The notes: generated from the sequence alone by a model not told the origin. 64,000 nucleotides of DNA from Callipepla californica brunnescens (GCA_023055505.1 JALIRH010000098.1:310001-374000), one strand, 5' to 3'. Counted from the stretch's first letter, positions 1 to 10,970 are shown. Program-made: numbers and translations.

Positions 1-2870
1 TCTCCTAACTAGAACACCAGCACTTCACCTTACCCTAACTGGAAACCTAGGACTAAATCCTTACCTTGTCCAGAACCCTATTCCTAACCCAAACCAGAAT
101 TCGAACCTCTACCCTAACCAAAACCCTTCCCCTAAACCTAAACCTAATGCTACCCTCAACCAAACCCTAGCCCTAAATCCTACCCTAAAACCAACACCAC
201 GTTTAAGCTCAAACCTCAAGCCTCAAAGAAAGCATCAGATTACCGCAGATCTCACCTAACACTAACCCCAATCCAATCCCTACTACTAACCCCAAACCCA
301 ATCCAAACACCAAAACTATTCCTATTCCTAAACCTAACACTAAGCCAGAACCAAACCCAAGGCCTACCCCTTCTCTCAGCCTGACACTCAAACTAACCTA
401 GATCTGAACGCAACGCTAAATCAAATACTAAAACTCACCCTTAGCCAAGGCCCTTTTAGGACCCTTCCCTGGTCCTAAAACTAAAGAGAACCCTACCCCT
501 TCCACTAAACCTTCATCTACATCCCTAACCCTTACTACCCTAAACCTAAATCTACACCAAAACCTAACCCTAACCCTAACATGTCTTCTAACTGTAAAAC
601 TAAGGCTTCACCTAACCCGAACTGAAACCCCAGGACTAAACCTTACCTAACAAACACCTAGCTATATTCCTAACCCTATCCTGAAACCTAACGTTAACCC
701 TAACCCTAAAAACAACTTGGAAACAAACCCTAACCCTAACCTAACCCTTATCAGAACCCTAAATCTAATCCTAACCGTTACCTCAATTTAACTCCAATTC
801 TTCCTGAAATCTAAATGGGACCTTAAAACCAACCCCAGATGGAAGCCCAACCCTAAACCTAACACAAAGCATTAGATTACCACAGCCATCACCTAACTCT
901 AACCCCAGCCTTAACGCTAATACTATCCCAAACACTATTCCAATTCCTAAACCCAACACAAACCCAAAAACACAAAGCCTACAATTCTCACAGCCTAACA
1001 CTGAAAGGAAACCTAAATCTTACCCTAACTCTAAAACTAATCCCAAGCATGACCACAATTTAAACTCTAAATCTACCTTCAAACTAAAGCTGACCCTAAC
1101 ACCAACCTCAAGTAAAAGCCCAACCCTAAGCCTAACACAAAGCATTAGATTACCACAACGCTCACCTAACTTCTAACCCCCACCCTAACACTAATACTAA
1201 AGCAATCAGATTCCAAATACTAACCCAATTCCTATTCTGAAACCCAAAACTATTCCAAAAACAAACCCAAGGCCTAACCTTTCTCTCACCCTAACAATCA
1301 AAGAAAACCTATTCCTAAACCTAATCCTAAATCTAGTCCTAACCCTAACCCTCACCCTTAATCTAACCCCAACCCCCACCCAGAAGCTAACACTTAGCAT
1401 TGTACAATACCTAAACGTACCCCTAATCCTTATCACTAAACCTAAAAGGAACCTGAAACATAGTGCTAAATCCGAACCCTAACCCTGAAGACTAACGCTA
1501 ACAATGAACCAATTCCTATACCTTTTCCTTACTCCAAATTGATTCCTAGCACTAACCCTAACCCTACATTAACCCTATCCTAACCCTAACCCTAACCCTA
1601 GCCCTAAACTACATTAACCCTAACCCTAACCCTAACCCTAACCCTAAACCTAAACCTAAACCTAACCCTAACCCTAACCCTAATTCCTAACCCTTACCTT
1701 AACTGTATCACAATCCCTATCCTAATTCTTACCCTAACCCTAACCCTTACCTAACCCTACCTAACCTAACCCTAACCCTAACCCTAACCCTAACCCTAAC
1801 CCTAACCCTAACCCTAACCCTAACCCTAACCCTAACTCTAACCTTAACCCTAACCCTAATCCTAACCCTAACCCTAACCCTAATCATAACACTAACCCTA
1901 ACCCTAACCCTAATTCCTAACCCTTACCTTAACTGTATCACAATCCCTATCCTAATTCTTATCCTAACCCTAACCCTTACCCTAACCCTAGCCTAACCCT
2001 AACCCTAACCCTAACCCTACCCTAACCCTAACCCTAACCCTAACCCTAACCCTAACCCTACCCCTAACCCTACTTTACCCTAACCCTAATCCTAACACTA
2101 ACTCTAACTTTATTCCTTACCCTAACACTAATCCAATCCCGAACCGTAACCCTAATCCTAGCCCTAACTCTAACTTTATTCGTAACCCTACCCCTAATCC
2201 AAACAATAACCCTTACCCTAATCAAACCCTATCCCTATTCCTAACCCTTACCCTAACCGTATCACAATCCCTATCCTAACTCTTACCATAACCCAAACCC
2301 TAACCTAACCCTAACCCTAACCCTAACCCTATCCCTAACCCCTACCCTAACCCTAACCCTACCCTAACCTTAACTCTACCCTAACCGTATCCCTACCCTA
2401 ACCCTAACCCTAATCCTAGCCCTTACTCTAACTTTATTCCTAACCCTACCCCTGATCCAAACACTAACCCTAACCTTAATGTAACCCTAACCCTATTCCT
2501 AACCCTTACCCTAACTGTATCCCATTCCCTATCCTAACTCTTACCATAACCCTAACCCTGATGCTAATGCTAACCCTAACCCTGAATCTAACCCTTACCC
2601 TAACCCTATCCCTTACCCAGAAGCTAACACTTAGCGTTGTACAATACCTAACCGTACCCTAACCCTATCCCTAAACCTAAAAGGAACCCAAACTCTAACC
2701 CTAAATCTGTTCCTGAGCCTAACCTTCAACCTTACCCTAACCTTAACCCTAACCCTGTTCCATTCTCTAAACATATCTGTAAGCATTACCTTCATCCTAA
2801 CTCGAACTCTACCCTAACCCTATCCCTTTGACCCCAACACAAAACCCAGATTGAGCCTGACCCTAACCTA
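1..2870. repeat. Degenerate telomere-like array, CCCTAA orientation
   Basis: The stretch is built from CCCTAA hexamers with many variants (CCCTAC, CCTAAA, CTCTAA). The first 1.5 kb is strongly diverged and contains longer recurring words, for example a segment around 846-890 ending in AAGCATTAGATTACCACA that recurs around 1117-1155. The middle (about 1560-2100) is much purer. I see no credible gene. Short frames on the minus strand rich in V/G/L/R are dipeptide by-products of the hexamer. The variant-rich structure argues for subtelomeric or interstitial telomere-like sequence, not a terminal telomere. Confidence 0.93.
1769..1836. repeat. Longest near-perfect (CCCTAA)n run
   Basis: About eleven consecutive perfect CCCTAA units occur here, the cleanest telomere sequence in the left block. 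It is short compared with a real chromosome end and is flanked by degenerate units, so it is best read as a recently homogenised patch within the subtelomeric array. Confidence 0.85.
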
Positions 2871-4370
2871 GGTAGCATCAAGTGTATGTAGGGTGAATTT
2901 GAGTTTTAGGGTCAAAGTTAAATTGTTAGTTTTAGGGTTAGGGTGAAGGATTGCTTTAGTTCTAGTATTAGGGTGTTTGGGGTTAGGGTTAGGGTAAGGA
3001 TTTTGGAGTGGATTAGGTTTAGGGTCAGGTTTGGGGGAGTTTTGGGGTTAGGGTTAGATTTAGGATTAGGGTTAGCAAAAAAGTTGTTTTAGTTTTAGTT
3101 TAGGTTAGTGCTAGGATTAGGTTGAGTGTTCTTGTGAAGTTTAGGTTTAGGGTTAGGTTTAGGTTTAGATTGAGGTTTAGGGTAAGGAGTAGGGTTCATT
3201 TGACTTTTAGGGTCAGAGTAGAGTTAAGTCGTGTTAGGGTTAAGGTTAAGAACAGGATTCAGATTCCAATTAGGTTTTGGGTTCCTACTAGGGATAGGCC
3301 TCAAATTAGTGTTAAGGTTAGGGTTAGGGTTAGGTATAGGGAAAGGGTTAGTGTTAAGGCCAGGGCAAGTGTATGGTTTAGGGTAAAGATTGGATTTAGG
3401 GTTAGGTTTAGATGTAGGTTTGGTTTGATCGTTAGGGTGTGAGAAGGCACCGGCCTTGGATTTCATTTGGAGATTGGGTAAGGTTTAGGAATAGGAATAA
3501 CATTGGTGTTTAAAAGATGATTAGTGTTAGTATTAGGGATAGGGTTACGGTTAGAGTTTAGTTAGGGTTGTTAGTTTTAGAGTGAGGGATAGGGGTATGG
3601 TTTGGTCTAGTACTTGGGTTAGGGTTTGGGATAGTCATAGCATTAGTGTTAGGGTTAGGGTTCCGTTAGGGTTGTGGTAATCTGATGCTAGGTGTCGGGA
3701 TTAGGGTTGTGCTTAAATGTGGGTTTGGCTTGAGGGTCAGAGTTAGGGTTAGGGTAGAGTTAGAATTAGGGTAAGAGTTAGGATTAGGTTTAGGATTAGG
3801 ATAAAGATTAGGTTAGGATTAGTGTTGGCTTTAGGGTTGTGTCTGGGAGAAGGGTTAGTGTTAGGGATAGACTTAGGGTAAGAGTAAGTGTTAGGAATAG
3901 GCATAGGTTTTGGGAAAGTTTCAGAGTTTGGACTGGATTTATGATTAGGGTTAGGGACAAAGATTTTTTGAGATTTATGATTAGATTTAGGGAGAAAAGT
4001 AGGCTGACTTGTGGTGTTAGCAGTAGGTTTAGGTTTAGGTTTAGGTTTAGGATTCCATTTGTATTTCTTGATCGAGGTTGGGTTAGTTGGAGTGTAAAGG
4101 TCAGAGTAGGGTTAGGCCTTGGGATAGGGTTAAGGTTTGGAATAGGATTAGGATTCAAATGATGTTACGGGTTGGTGTTAGGGTTAGGGAAAGGTTAGGA
4201 TCAGGGTTGAGGTCAGGGTTAGGTATAGGAAAAGGGTTAGTGTTAGGGCTAGGGCAATTGGAAGGGTTAGGCTTAGGCTTAGATATTAGGGTTAGGTTTA
4301 GGCGGAGGTTTGGTTGGAGTGTCAGGGTGAGAGAAGGGGTAGGCCTGGGGTTTGGTTTTGGGTTACATCA
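2871..4370. repeat. Degenerate telomere-like array, TTAGGG orientation
   Basis: From about 2.87 kb the same kind of sequence continues on the opposite strand: TTAGGG, TTTAGG and related words. Several longer motifs are reverse-complement relatives of the left block; for example the GAGAGAAGGGGTAGGCCT word near 4328-4345 is the complement of sequence near 360-380. The block stops abruptly near 4370 where retroviral pol sequence starts. Frames on both strands encode only low-complexity R/V/F/G or P/N/L peptides and are not genes. Confidence 0.9.
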
Positions 4371-4511
4371 TACAAATCATCCCATACATTAGCTGGGGTG
4401 GGAGGTGCAAGGAACAGCCAGCAAAGTGCTGAGTTCATTCCAATCAGAGGACCTGAAGATCGGGTAGCTACTATCAAACCGTTTGTGTTGCCAATTCCGA
4501 TGATATTTATG

Positions 4512-5290
4512 GGGCCCTGATGTTATGGTTCAGTGGGGAGTCACTATCAAGTCAGATTTTCGGGAGGGGCCATTGAGAGGTGCGACGCCCTTAAGCTAAT
4601 ATGGAAAACAGATACCCCGAGATGGGTGGATCAATGGCCCCTTCCGCTAGAAAAACTTGGCGCCCTCCAAGACTTGGTAGCGGAACAATTAGCAAAAGGA
4701 CATACTGTACCTCCACTAATCCTTGGAACTCACCTGGATTTGTCATTAAGAAACAAACTGGTCAATGGCGCTTGTTCCATGACCTCAGAAAAATGAATGA
4801 TGCTCTGGAAAATATGGGAGCCCTTCAACCAGGCCTCCTGTCACCCACTATGATTCCCCGAGACTGGCATTTGACTGGCACTGATCTTCAAGACTGCTTT
4901 TTTAATAGTCCATTACACCCTGAGGATGCCCCTCCATTTGCTTTTTCAGTTCCAAGCATCAACATGCAAGCCCCGTTGCAGAGATACCAGTGGGTTGTGC
5001 TGCCACAAGGAATGAAAAATAGCCCCACCATTTGTCAGTGGTATGTAGCTAAAGTGCTTAGCCCCATTCCAGACACAATGCCAAATGTTTTATTGTATCA
5101 TTAGATGGACGACATCTTAGTAACCGCGCAACATCACGAGATCATGGAGGAAGCAGTAGCCCTCCTTACAACTGCTGTTAATTCGGCAGGTTTCTGTATT
5201 GCGCCTGAAAAAATGCAGAAAATATCACCATGGAAATATTTAGGCTGGTGCATCAGAGCCCAGACTATCATTCCCTAGCCCTTCCAAAGA
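4512..5290 (+). pseudogene. ERV-1 pol: end of protease and reverse transcriptase, broken
   Basis: Copies RNA into DNA in the intact family. The protease C-terminal part (about 4520-4560) leads into the RT finger region with its typical DQWPLP start, spread over two frames. From about 4720 the second frame carries NSPGFVIKK, WRLFHDLRKMN and the LTGTDLQDCFF strand with a catalytic Asp, then VLPQGMKNSPTICQ. The catalytic YMDD box is damaged: its Tyr codon is the stop TAG at 5102-5104, while MDD survives at 5105-5113. A further stop follows near 5277. The class II assignment rests on the LPQGMKNSPTICQ and YMDD-type context. Inactive copy. Confidence 0.85.
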
Positions 5291-6330
5291 CAAACTGATG
5301 TGAAAAATTGACACGATGTACAAAAATGGTTGGGATCAATTAACTGGGTCTGAGCGCTCTTGGGTATCTCTAATGCAGACTTGTATCCTCTTTTGGAACT
5401 ACTGAAAGGGGATTCTGATTTACACTCTCCCTGCCGTCTTGGCTCTGAAGTGGCTAGTGCCTTGCAAAAAGTTGCTGCAGCTAGCACTAACAGACAAGCT
5501 CATCGGTGTGCCCCGGAGTTACCTTTTTTTCTAATGATCCTCAACCCTGCTCGACAACCTCATGCGCTAATTTTTCAGTGGGATTTTCAAAGGCCAGACC
5601 CACTATGAATTATTGAATGGATTTTTTTGCCAAACCAGTTGACAAAGACAATCCTGACACAGCATGAGATGTTTGCTTCCCTGAGAATCAAAGCTAGGCA
5701 GCGCTTGCTGATGTTATCAGGGGTAGACTTTTCCTCTAGTTGTTTACCTGTGACAAATGTGTATTTACAATGGCTTGATCAGCAAGCAGATGCCTTTAGC
5801 ATGGCATTGGCAAGCTATACAGGCAGCCTTACTTCCCACGCACCGTCACACAAGCTATTGAACCTCAATGTTCACTTCACATCCACACCAAAAAGAAGTG
5901 ATCAGCTGCTGCAGGCCCTTACCAGATTACGGATGGGTCTGGAAGATCACACAAATCAGTTATTTGATGGTGGGATAATCAACAGAAGCAATGGGATTCG
6001 GATATTGAAATTGTTCCTGGTTCTCCACAAATAGTGGAACCAGCTGCTGTTGTCCGAGTTTTTTGGAAATGGTCCACACCTTTCAATCCTATTACCGACT
6101 CAGCTTCTGTTGCAGGAATTGTTCAGCGAGCAGAAGCATCCATATTACGCAATATTTCTCACTCTTCATTGTTTATTTTGTTCCAGGAACTTTTTTTTTT
6201 TTAGACTCCCACACTCATCCTTATTTTGTAATGCACATCCGCTCACACACATCTTTACCTGGTTTCACGGCAGAAGGGAATCTCAAGCTGATATGTCCGT
6301 GTTTTACCAGACCGAATAGCGCAAGCTAAA
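5291..6330 (+). pseudogene. ERV-1 pol: connection and RNase H region, decayed
   Basis: The stretch between RT and integrase keeps family-like pieces in changing frames: a thumb/connection part around 5360-5620, a segment around 5627-5930 rich in retroviral spacer-like sequence, and a DGSGRSHKS-type RNase H start near 5933-5960, followed by WWDN. Stops and small indels are frequent, and an A/T homopolymer tract near 6188-6202 disrupts the frame again. It is recognisable by position and by scattered motifs only; no continuous domain remains. Confidence 0.65.
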
Positions 6331-7158
6331 CTTAGCCACTCCTTCTTTCATCAGAATGCTGGAGGTCTTAAACGACAGTCTGGGCTTACCTCCCAACAAG
6401 CATCAAACATTACAGCGGTATGTCCCGACTGCCAGAGGCATTCTTTCCCATCAATAGCAGGGGGGGTTAACCCCAGAGATCTGCAGAGCCTCCAGCTATG
6501 GCAAATGGATGTCACACATTACCCATGGTTTGGTAAGCTGAAATATACACATTCCTCGATTGATACTTTTTCCGGAGCTTTATTTTCCTCTTGTCATACA
6601 GGAGAAAAGGCACGAGATGTTCGCAAGCGTTTGCTGCGTGCTTTTGCTACATTAGGTATCCCTTCCCAATTAAAAACAGATCATGGTCCTGCATATACCT
6701 CTGCTGCGACAAAAGCCTTCCTGGATTCTTGGGGCATTATGCACATCACCGCGATCCCTCATTCCCCTCCAGGTCAATTGAGCGGTCACACCAATCTTTA
6801 AAGCGTCTATTAGCACAACAGAAAGGGGGAATGGGAGCTTCCCCTCCTGAGGAGCGACTACATAAAGCTCTTGATGTTTTCACTTTTTGAATTCTTCTCT
6901 GCTAGATACCAATCCCCCGATAGTCCGACATTTTAGTTCGAATATCACATTGGAAAGAAGAATCAAGGCTCCGGTGTTGATTCGCCACCCAGAAACAGGT
7001 ATGATAATGGGGCCATATCCTCTTGTCACATGGGGGAGAGGTTATGCTTGTGTCTCCACAGGAAAAGGCCCCAGGTGGATTCCTGCGAAGAACGTGAAAC
7101 CATACCGCGAGGAACAGACTTGGTCGACAACAGATGAAAACACAACCAAGGAAGGATG
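6331..7158 (+). pseudogene. ERV-1 pol: integrase, broken
   Basis: Integrase inserts viral DNA into the host genome. The N-terminal zinc-binding part is visible as two His in HSFFHQNAG (about 6340) and the CPDC pair near 6427-6438. The core starts with LWQMDVTHYP (about 6497), carrying the first catalytic Asp, and the second Asp lies in LKTDHGPAYTS (about 6668). Just before the catalytic Glu helix a frameshift occurs: the first frame ends near 6800 and the Glu-containing SIERSHQSLKRLL piece is in another frame. The C-terminal SH3-like part with VTWGRGYACVSTG and RWIPAKNVKP is in the frame at 6887-7159. Domain order and motifs are typical of class II integrase. Confidence 0.85.
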
Positions 7159-7191
7159 AGACCAGCTACTGTATGGACTTGACTTCTTGAA

Positions 7192-8340
7192 ATGTCAGGA
7201 CTCTCTACTGGTTTTATTACCCTCCCAAAAACGAATGTGTGGCTTACACTTGCTAATATTACTCATCAGGAAACACTTTGCTTAGCCACTGCAACTGCGC
7301 AAAATCCCTTCTCTACCCGCTTGGTGGGCTTTCCCATAGACGAGTGGCCAATCCCTGGTCCCTCACGAGCAATCTTTACTGGCACAAATTCGGTAGATAA
7401 TTGGGATGGATGGGTTCCATATCTTCCGTCTGCCAAATTAGAGCCACAAGAAATAGATTTCTTAGGATCTATAAAAATGGACTTCTGCCTGAGATTCCAT
7501 TCTACTGGAAAAAATAAAACCAAACTATGGGATGTCAGTCCCGTAGACGCAGCCATCAATAACCAAACTCTGTGGTGTAATTACACCTCACCCAGCCTTT
7601 CAAAATCAGTAAATGCTCCTTTACAGTTACCAGATGGAGTTTTCCGTAGTTGCGCTGACCGGGCATGGCCTGCCATTCCTTCTTACATTAGAGGTGGGCC
7701 ATGTAGTCTCGGGCGTTTAACCATCCTTACCCGAAATGAGACAACTGTCTTGCAATGGAGAAAGAAATATTCTCATCACCGTTTTAGGAGAATGACCCAC
7801 ACCTTCAGATCAGATTGTGATGATAACATGAAGTTTTGGAACAGGGAGACCATAGGAGCCGTTTCCTTTTTCACACCGCAGGTTGCTGTTGCTAAAGCTT
7901 TGGCAACACTGAACAAACTGGGTTCTTGCTTAGCAAAACAAGGAAATGCCACTAGTTTAGCTTTAACAGGTCTTTTACTTGATGCGGACAGTGTCAGACA
8001 TGCTGCGCCACAAAATTGCGCTGCTACTGATTTCCTACTTCTGGCGCAAGGCCATGGCTGGGAGGATTTCGAAGGAATGTGCTGCATGAACCTGTCAGAA
8101 CATTCCGTTTCAATTCAAGCAAGTATCAAGACCATACGGGATGGAGTGAAGAAACTGCAGGAACAGAGGGATTGGGACTGGTTGGACAAATTATTCTCGG
8201 GATGGGGGTCTCACCGGATGGCTCCACAGTATCTTAAAAATGATGTGCTACATTGCGATGATCGTTGTAACGCTTTTGCTGTTACTTCCTTGCATTTTAC
8301 AATGTGCGCAAAAAGATGATTGACAATGCTACAAAGAAAA
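7192..8340 (+). pseudogene. ERV-1 env: alpharetrovirus-like envelope remnant with frameshifted membrane anchor
   Basis: One open frame of 375 codons covers most of surface (SU) and transmembrane (TM) subunits. SU begins near the start of the frame (NVWLTLANITHQETLCLAT) and carries several N-glycosylation sequons. A basic stretch near 7770-7800 (HHRFRRMT) sits at the expected SU/TM border but is not a clear furin site. TM follows with a hydrophobic fusion-peptide region, then an immunosuppressive-type region and the CX6CC neighbourhood: the CC pair is present (GMCC, about 8078-8089) but the first Cys is replaced by Trp (HGWEDFEG). After about 8210 the hydrophobic anchor continues in a different frame, so the long frame ends without it. 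The typical signal peptide is not visible. Defective copy. Confidence 0.78.
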
Positions 8341-8350
8341 TATTCATAAC

Positions 8351-8365
8351 AGAAAGGGGGAGAAG
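8351..8365 (+). other. ERV-1 polypurine tract
   Basis: A purine-only run (AGAAAGGGGGAGAAG) directly before the LTR. In retroviruses this primes plus-strand DNA synthesis. Its position between env and the LTR supports the element orientation. Confidence 0.75.
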
Positions 8366-8369
8366 TGGG

Positions 8370-8732
8370 TGATGGCAAAAGTGGGAGTCAGACGGAACTG
8401 TTAGCTAAGCAGGAATCAGGCCATAAACCTTGGACGTAGGCTGTGTAAAGATAAGCTGATAAGCTTGAGACAACCATGTCTAAGGAGTGAAAAGAAACAG
8501 AAGACAGTAATGGATAGCAATAAGAAACTGTTTGTTTAGATGACTAGGAGTGTTTTATATTCTTGACCTGTTAACACTGAGGAGTGTAAATTCCCTCAAT
8601 TAGATCCTTGCAGCTTCCCCCAGTTAGATCCTAACACACACTGCTTCTCTGTCTATCTAAGCTTTGAGTTGTTGCTTAATAAATGGAACATTAGCTAGCA
8701 TCAAGCTGGGTTCCCGACCCTTCATTGTAACA
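8370..8732 (+). repeat. ERV-1 3' LTR
   Basis: The LTR starts with TG just after the polypurine tract (8370; an alternative TG at 8366 is possible) and ends with CATTGTAACA at 8732. It holds a polyadenylation signal AATAAA at 8678-8683, about 50 bases before the end, which fits a short R-U5. Length is about 363 bp, within the range of avian class II LTRs. The 5' partner LTR is missing from this window. Confidence 0.75.
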
Positions 8733-8825
8733 GTCTGTGGGTCTCTCTGGGTCTTGCTATGGGTCCCAATATGGTTTGCTGTGGGTCACTGTGGGTCCTG
8801 CTATGGGTCGCTGTGGGTCTCTATA

Positions 8826-8937
8826 TGCCCCAGGAGATCCCTAAGGGGCTGCAGTTCCCCTCCACGCCACCAGGGGAGGGGGCGCTCTCACGTGATGTCT
8901 CTGTGCCTTCCTATTGCTCTCTGAGGTTTTCTATGGG
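8826..8937 (+). repeat. 115-bp module, copy 1 (CTCF-like core interrupted)
   Basis: Begins TGCCCCAGGAGATCCCTAAG, continues through a CTGCAGTTCCCC word and a CCACC...GGGGGCGCT core (8867-8885), and ends in a TATTGCTCTCTG word before the minisatellite resumes. Here the core has a six-base insertion relative to copy 3, so its match to the CTCF consensus is weakened. Confidence 0.8.
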
Positions 8938-9137
8938 TCGCTGTGGGTCCCGGCATGGGTTGCTTTGGGTCAAGCTGTGGGTCACTGTGGGTCGCTGTGG
9001 GTCTCGCTATGGGTCACTGTGGGTTGCTGTGGTTTGCTATGAGTCTCTATGGGTTGCTGTGGGTCGCTGTGGGTCACGCTATGGGTCCCAATAGGGTTCG
9101 CTGTGGGTCGGTGTGGGTCCTGCTATGGGTCTCTACG

Positions 9138-9252
9138 TGCCCCAGGAGATCCCTAAGGGGCTGCAGTTCCCCTTCACGCCACCAGAGGGAGCTCTCACAT
9201 GATGTCGCTGTGTCTCTACGGCTTCCTATTGCTCTCTGTGTTTTCCTATTGG
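9138..9252 (+). repeat. 115-bp module, copy 2 (CTCF-like core)
   Basis: Same module order as copy 1. The core reads CCACCAGAGGGAGC at 9179-9192, a plausible CTCF-type core with the AGAGGG variant. It is 312 bp downstream of copy 1. Confidence 0.8.
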
Positions 9253-9385
9253 GCGCTATGTGTCGCTATGGGTCCCAATATGCTTCGCTGTGGGTTACTG
9301 TGGGTCACTGTGGATCGCTATGGGTTGCTATGGATCGCTTTGGTTTGCTGTGGGTCCTGCTATGGGTCTCTGTGGGTCTCTAAGG

Positions 9386-9502
9386 TTCCCAATGGATCCC
9401 TAAGGGGCTGTAGTTCCCCTCCACGCCACCAGGGGGCGCTCTCACGTAATGTCGCTGGGTCTCTAGGGCTCCTTATTGCTATCAGTGGTTTCCTATTGGG
9501 CG
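9386..9502 (+). repeat. 115-bp module, copy 3 (best CTCF-like core)
   Basis: The first bases differ (TTCCCAATGGATCCC) but the rest matches the module. The core CCACCAGGGGGCGC at 9426-9439 agrees with the known vertebrate CTCF core consensus over its full length. CTCF is the zinc-finger insulator and cohesin-anchoring protein; binding here is inferred from sequence only. Confidence 0.8.
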
Positions 9503-10170
9503 CTATGGGTCGCTGTGGGTCACTATGCGTCGCTATCGATCTCTGTGGGATGCTACGTTTTGCTGCGGGTCTCTATGGGACGCTATGGGTCACTGTGGGT
9601 CTTGCTATGTGTATCCATGGGTCGCTATGGGTCGATGTGGATCGCTATAAGTCTCTACATGTTGCTAAGGGTTGCAATGGGTCGCTGTGGGTCATGCTGT
9701 GGGTGTCTGTGGGTCCAGCTATGGGTCATTGTGGGTCGCAGTGAGTCGCTACGGGTCTCTTCGGGACGCTATGGGTCACTGTAGGTCCTGCTATGGGTCG
9801 CTGTGGGTCGCTTTGGGTCTCTATGGGTCTCAGTGGGTCTCTGTGGGTCACTGTGGGTTGCTATGGGTCGGTGTGGGTCGCTGTGTGTCGCGGTGGGTCG
9901 CTATCGGTCACTATTGGTTGTAATCGGTCTCTGTGGGTTGCTGTGAGTCGCTGTGGGCCCCCCTATAGGTTGCTGTGGGTCGGCTGGGTCGCTATGGGTT
10001 GCTGTGGATGGCTGTGTGTCGCTGTGCCTCTATGAGTCGCTATGGGTTGCAGTGCGTCGCAATGGGTCAATGTGGTCTGTTACGGGTCGCTGTGGGTTAC
10101 GCTGTGGGTCCCAATATGGTTCGCTGTGGGTCAGTGTGGGTCCTGCTCTGAGGCGCTGTTGGTCTCTATG

Positions 10171-10285
10171 TGCCCCAGGAGATTCCTAAGGAGCTGCAGT
10201 TCCCCCTCCACGACACCAGGCGGCGCTCTCACGTGATGTCGCTGTGTCTCTGTGGCTCCCTCTTGCTCCCTGTGGTTTTCCATGG
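10171..10285 (+). repeat. 115-bp module, copy 4 (CTCF-like core variant)
   Basis: The module recurs 785 bp after copy 3. The core is CACCAGGCGGCGCTC (10213-10227), one mismatch class away from copy 3. All four cores point the same way. Confidence 0.75.
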
Positions 10286-10725
10286 GTCGCTGTGGATCGC
10301 TATGGGTCCCAATGGATCGCTGTGGTTCCTGGCATGGGTCGCTATGGGTCAAGCTGTGGGTCACTTTGGGTTGCTGTGGGTGTCTGTGGGTCCAGCTATA
10401 GGTCACTGTGGGTCTCAGTGAGTCGCTGTGGGTCTCAGTGAGTCGCTGTGGGTCTCTATAAATCGCTGTGGGTAACTATGAGTCTCTATGTGTTTCTATG
10501 GGTCGCTGTGGGTCCTGCTGTGGGTCACTGTGGGTCGCTGTGTGAGCTATCGGTCTCTGTGGGTTGCTGTGGTTCCCCCTATAGGTTGCTGTGGGTCGGT
10601 TGGGTCGCTGTGGGTCCCGCTATGGGTCGCTGTGAGTCTCTATGGGTCGCTGTGGGTCTCTATGGGTCAGTGTGGGTCACTGTGGGTCAGTGTGGGTCGC
10701 TGTGGGTCCCGCAGAAGGCGGTGTG

Positions 10726-10970
10726 CCCAGAGCGAAGCCACGCCCAGCTATGGGGCGGATGTGGGGCAGCTACGGGGCAGCCATGGGTCACCATGGATCT
10801 CCATGGGGTCCCTACGGATCTCAATGGGGTCTCCACTGATCTCAGTGGATCTCAATGGGGTGGCTATGGGGCAGCTGTGGGGCAGCAATGGGGCACTGAC
10901 CTATTCCCCTCAGAATGCCACCACTGCATCTCCTCCACCTCCTGCGGGAGCACCTCTGTGGGGCAGAACT
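10726..10970 (+). repeat. Transition sequence between two minisatellites
   Basis: The 10-bp pattern gives way to GGGGCAGCTATGGGGCAGC-like and CCATGGATCTC-like words, then to CTCCACCTCCTGCGGGAGCA-type unique sequence. The GGGGCAGCTATG words resemble the 11-bp unit that dominates 30.8-41.2 kb. No gene is supported; the long plus-strand frames that cross here are extensions of minisatellite frames. Confidence 0.6.

Larger units (their letters stand above)
4371..8732 (+). mobile_element. ERV-1: 5'-truncated class II endogenous retrovirus (pro end, pol, env, 3' LTR)
   Basis: Plus-strand provirus remnant. Order seen: end of protease (about 4500-4560), reverse transcriptase, RNase H region, integrase, env, polypurine tract, 3' LTR. 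The 5' LTR, primer site, gag and most of protease are absent; the element begins directly at the end of the telomere-like block. Pol is of the alpha/betaretrovirus (class II, ERVK-like) type, and Env resembles alpharetroviral Env. Frameshifts and stops throughout show an old, non-functional copy. The right end runs straight into a 10-bp minisatellite, so no target-site duplication can be checked. Confidence 0.85.
8733..10725 (+). repeat. 10-bp minisatellite (GTGGGTCGCT-type) with four embedded 115-bp modules
   Basis: Tandem units of about 10 bp (GTGGGTCGCT / ATGGGTCGCT, with TCTCT and TCACT variants) fill two kilobases. Because 10 is not a multiple of three, all three plus frames read the same ten-residue pattern (permutations of MGRCGSLWVA), which explains the many overlapping open frames of 60-180 codons. 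These lack any domain and are not genes. Four longer, non-minisatellite modules are embedded in the same orientation. Confidence 0.92.

Noticed and set aside
1..2870. A true chromosome end at the left of the window
   Set aside because: The hexamers are heavily degenerate, the cleanest run is about 68 bp, and the orientation flips at 2.87 kb. It is interstitial or subtelomeric.
1..4400. Many frames rich in RVRVRF, GLGLVLG or NPNPNLNP patterns
   Set aside because: Six-base repeats translate to dipeptide-like strings in every frame. The same patterns recur in every telomere-like block.
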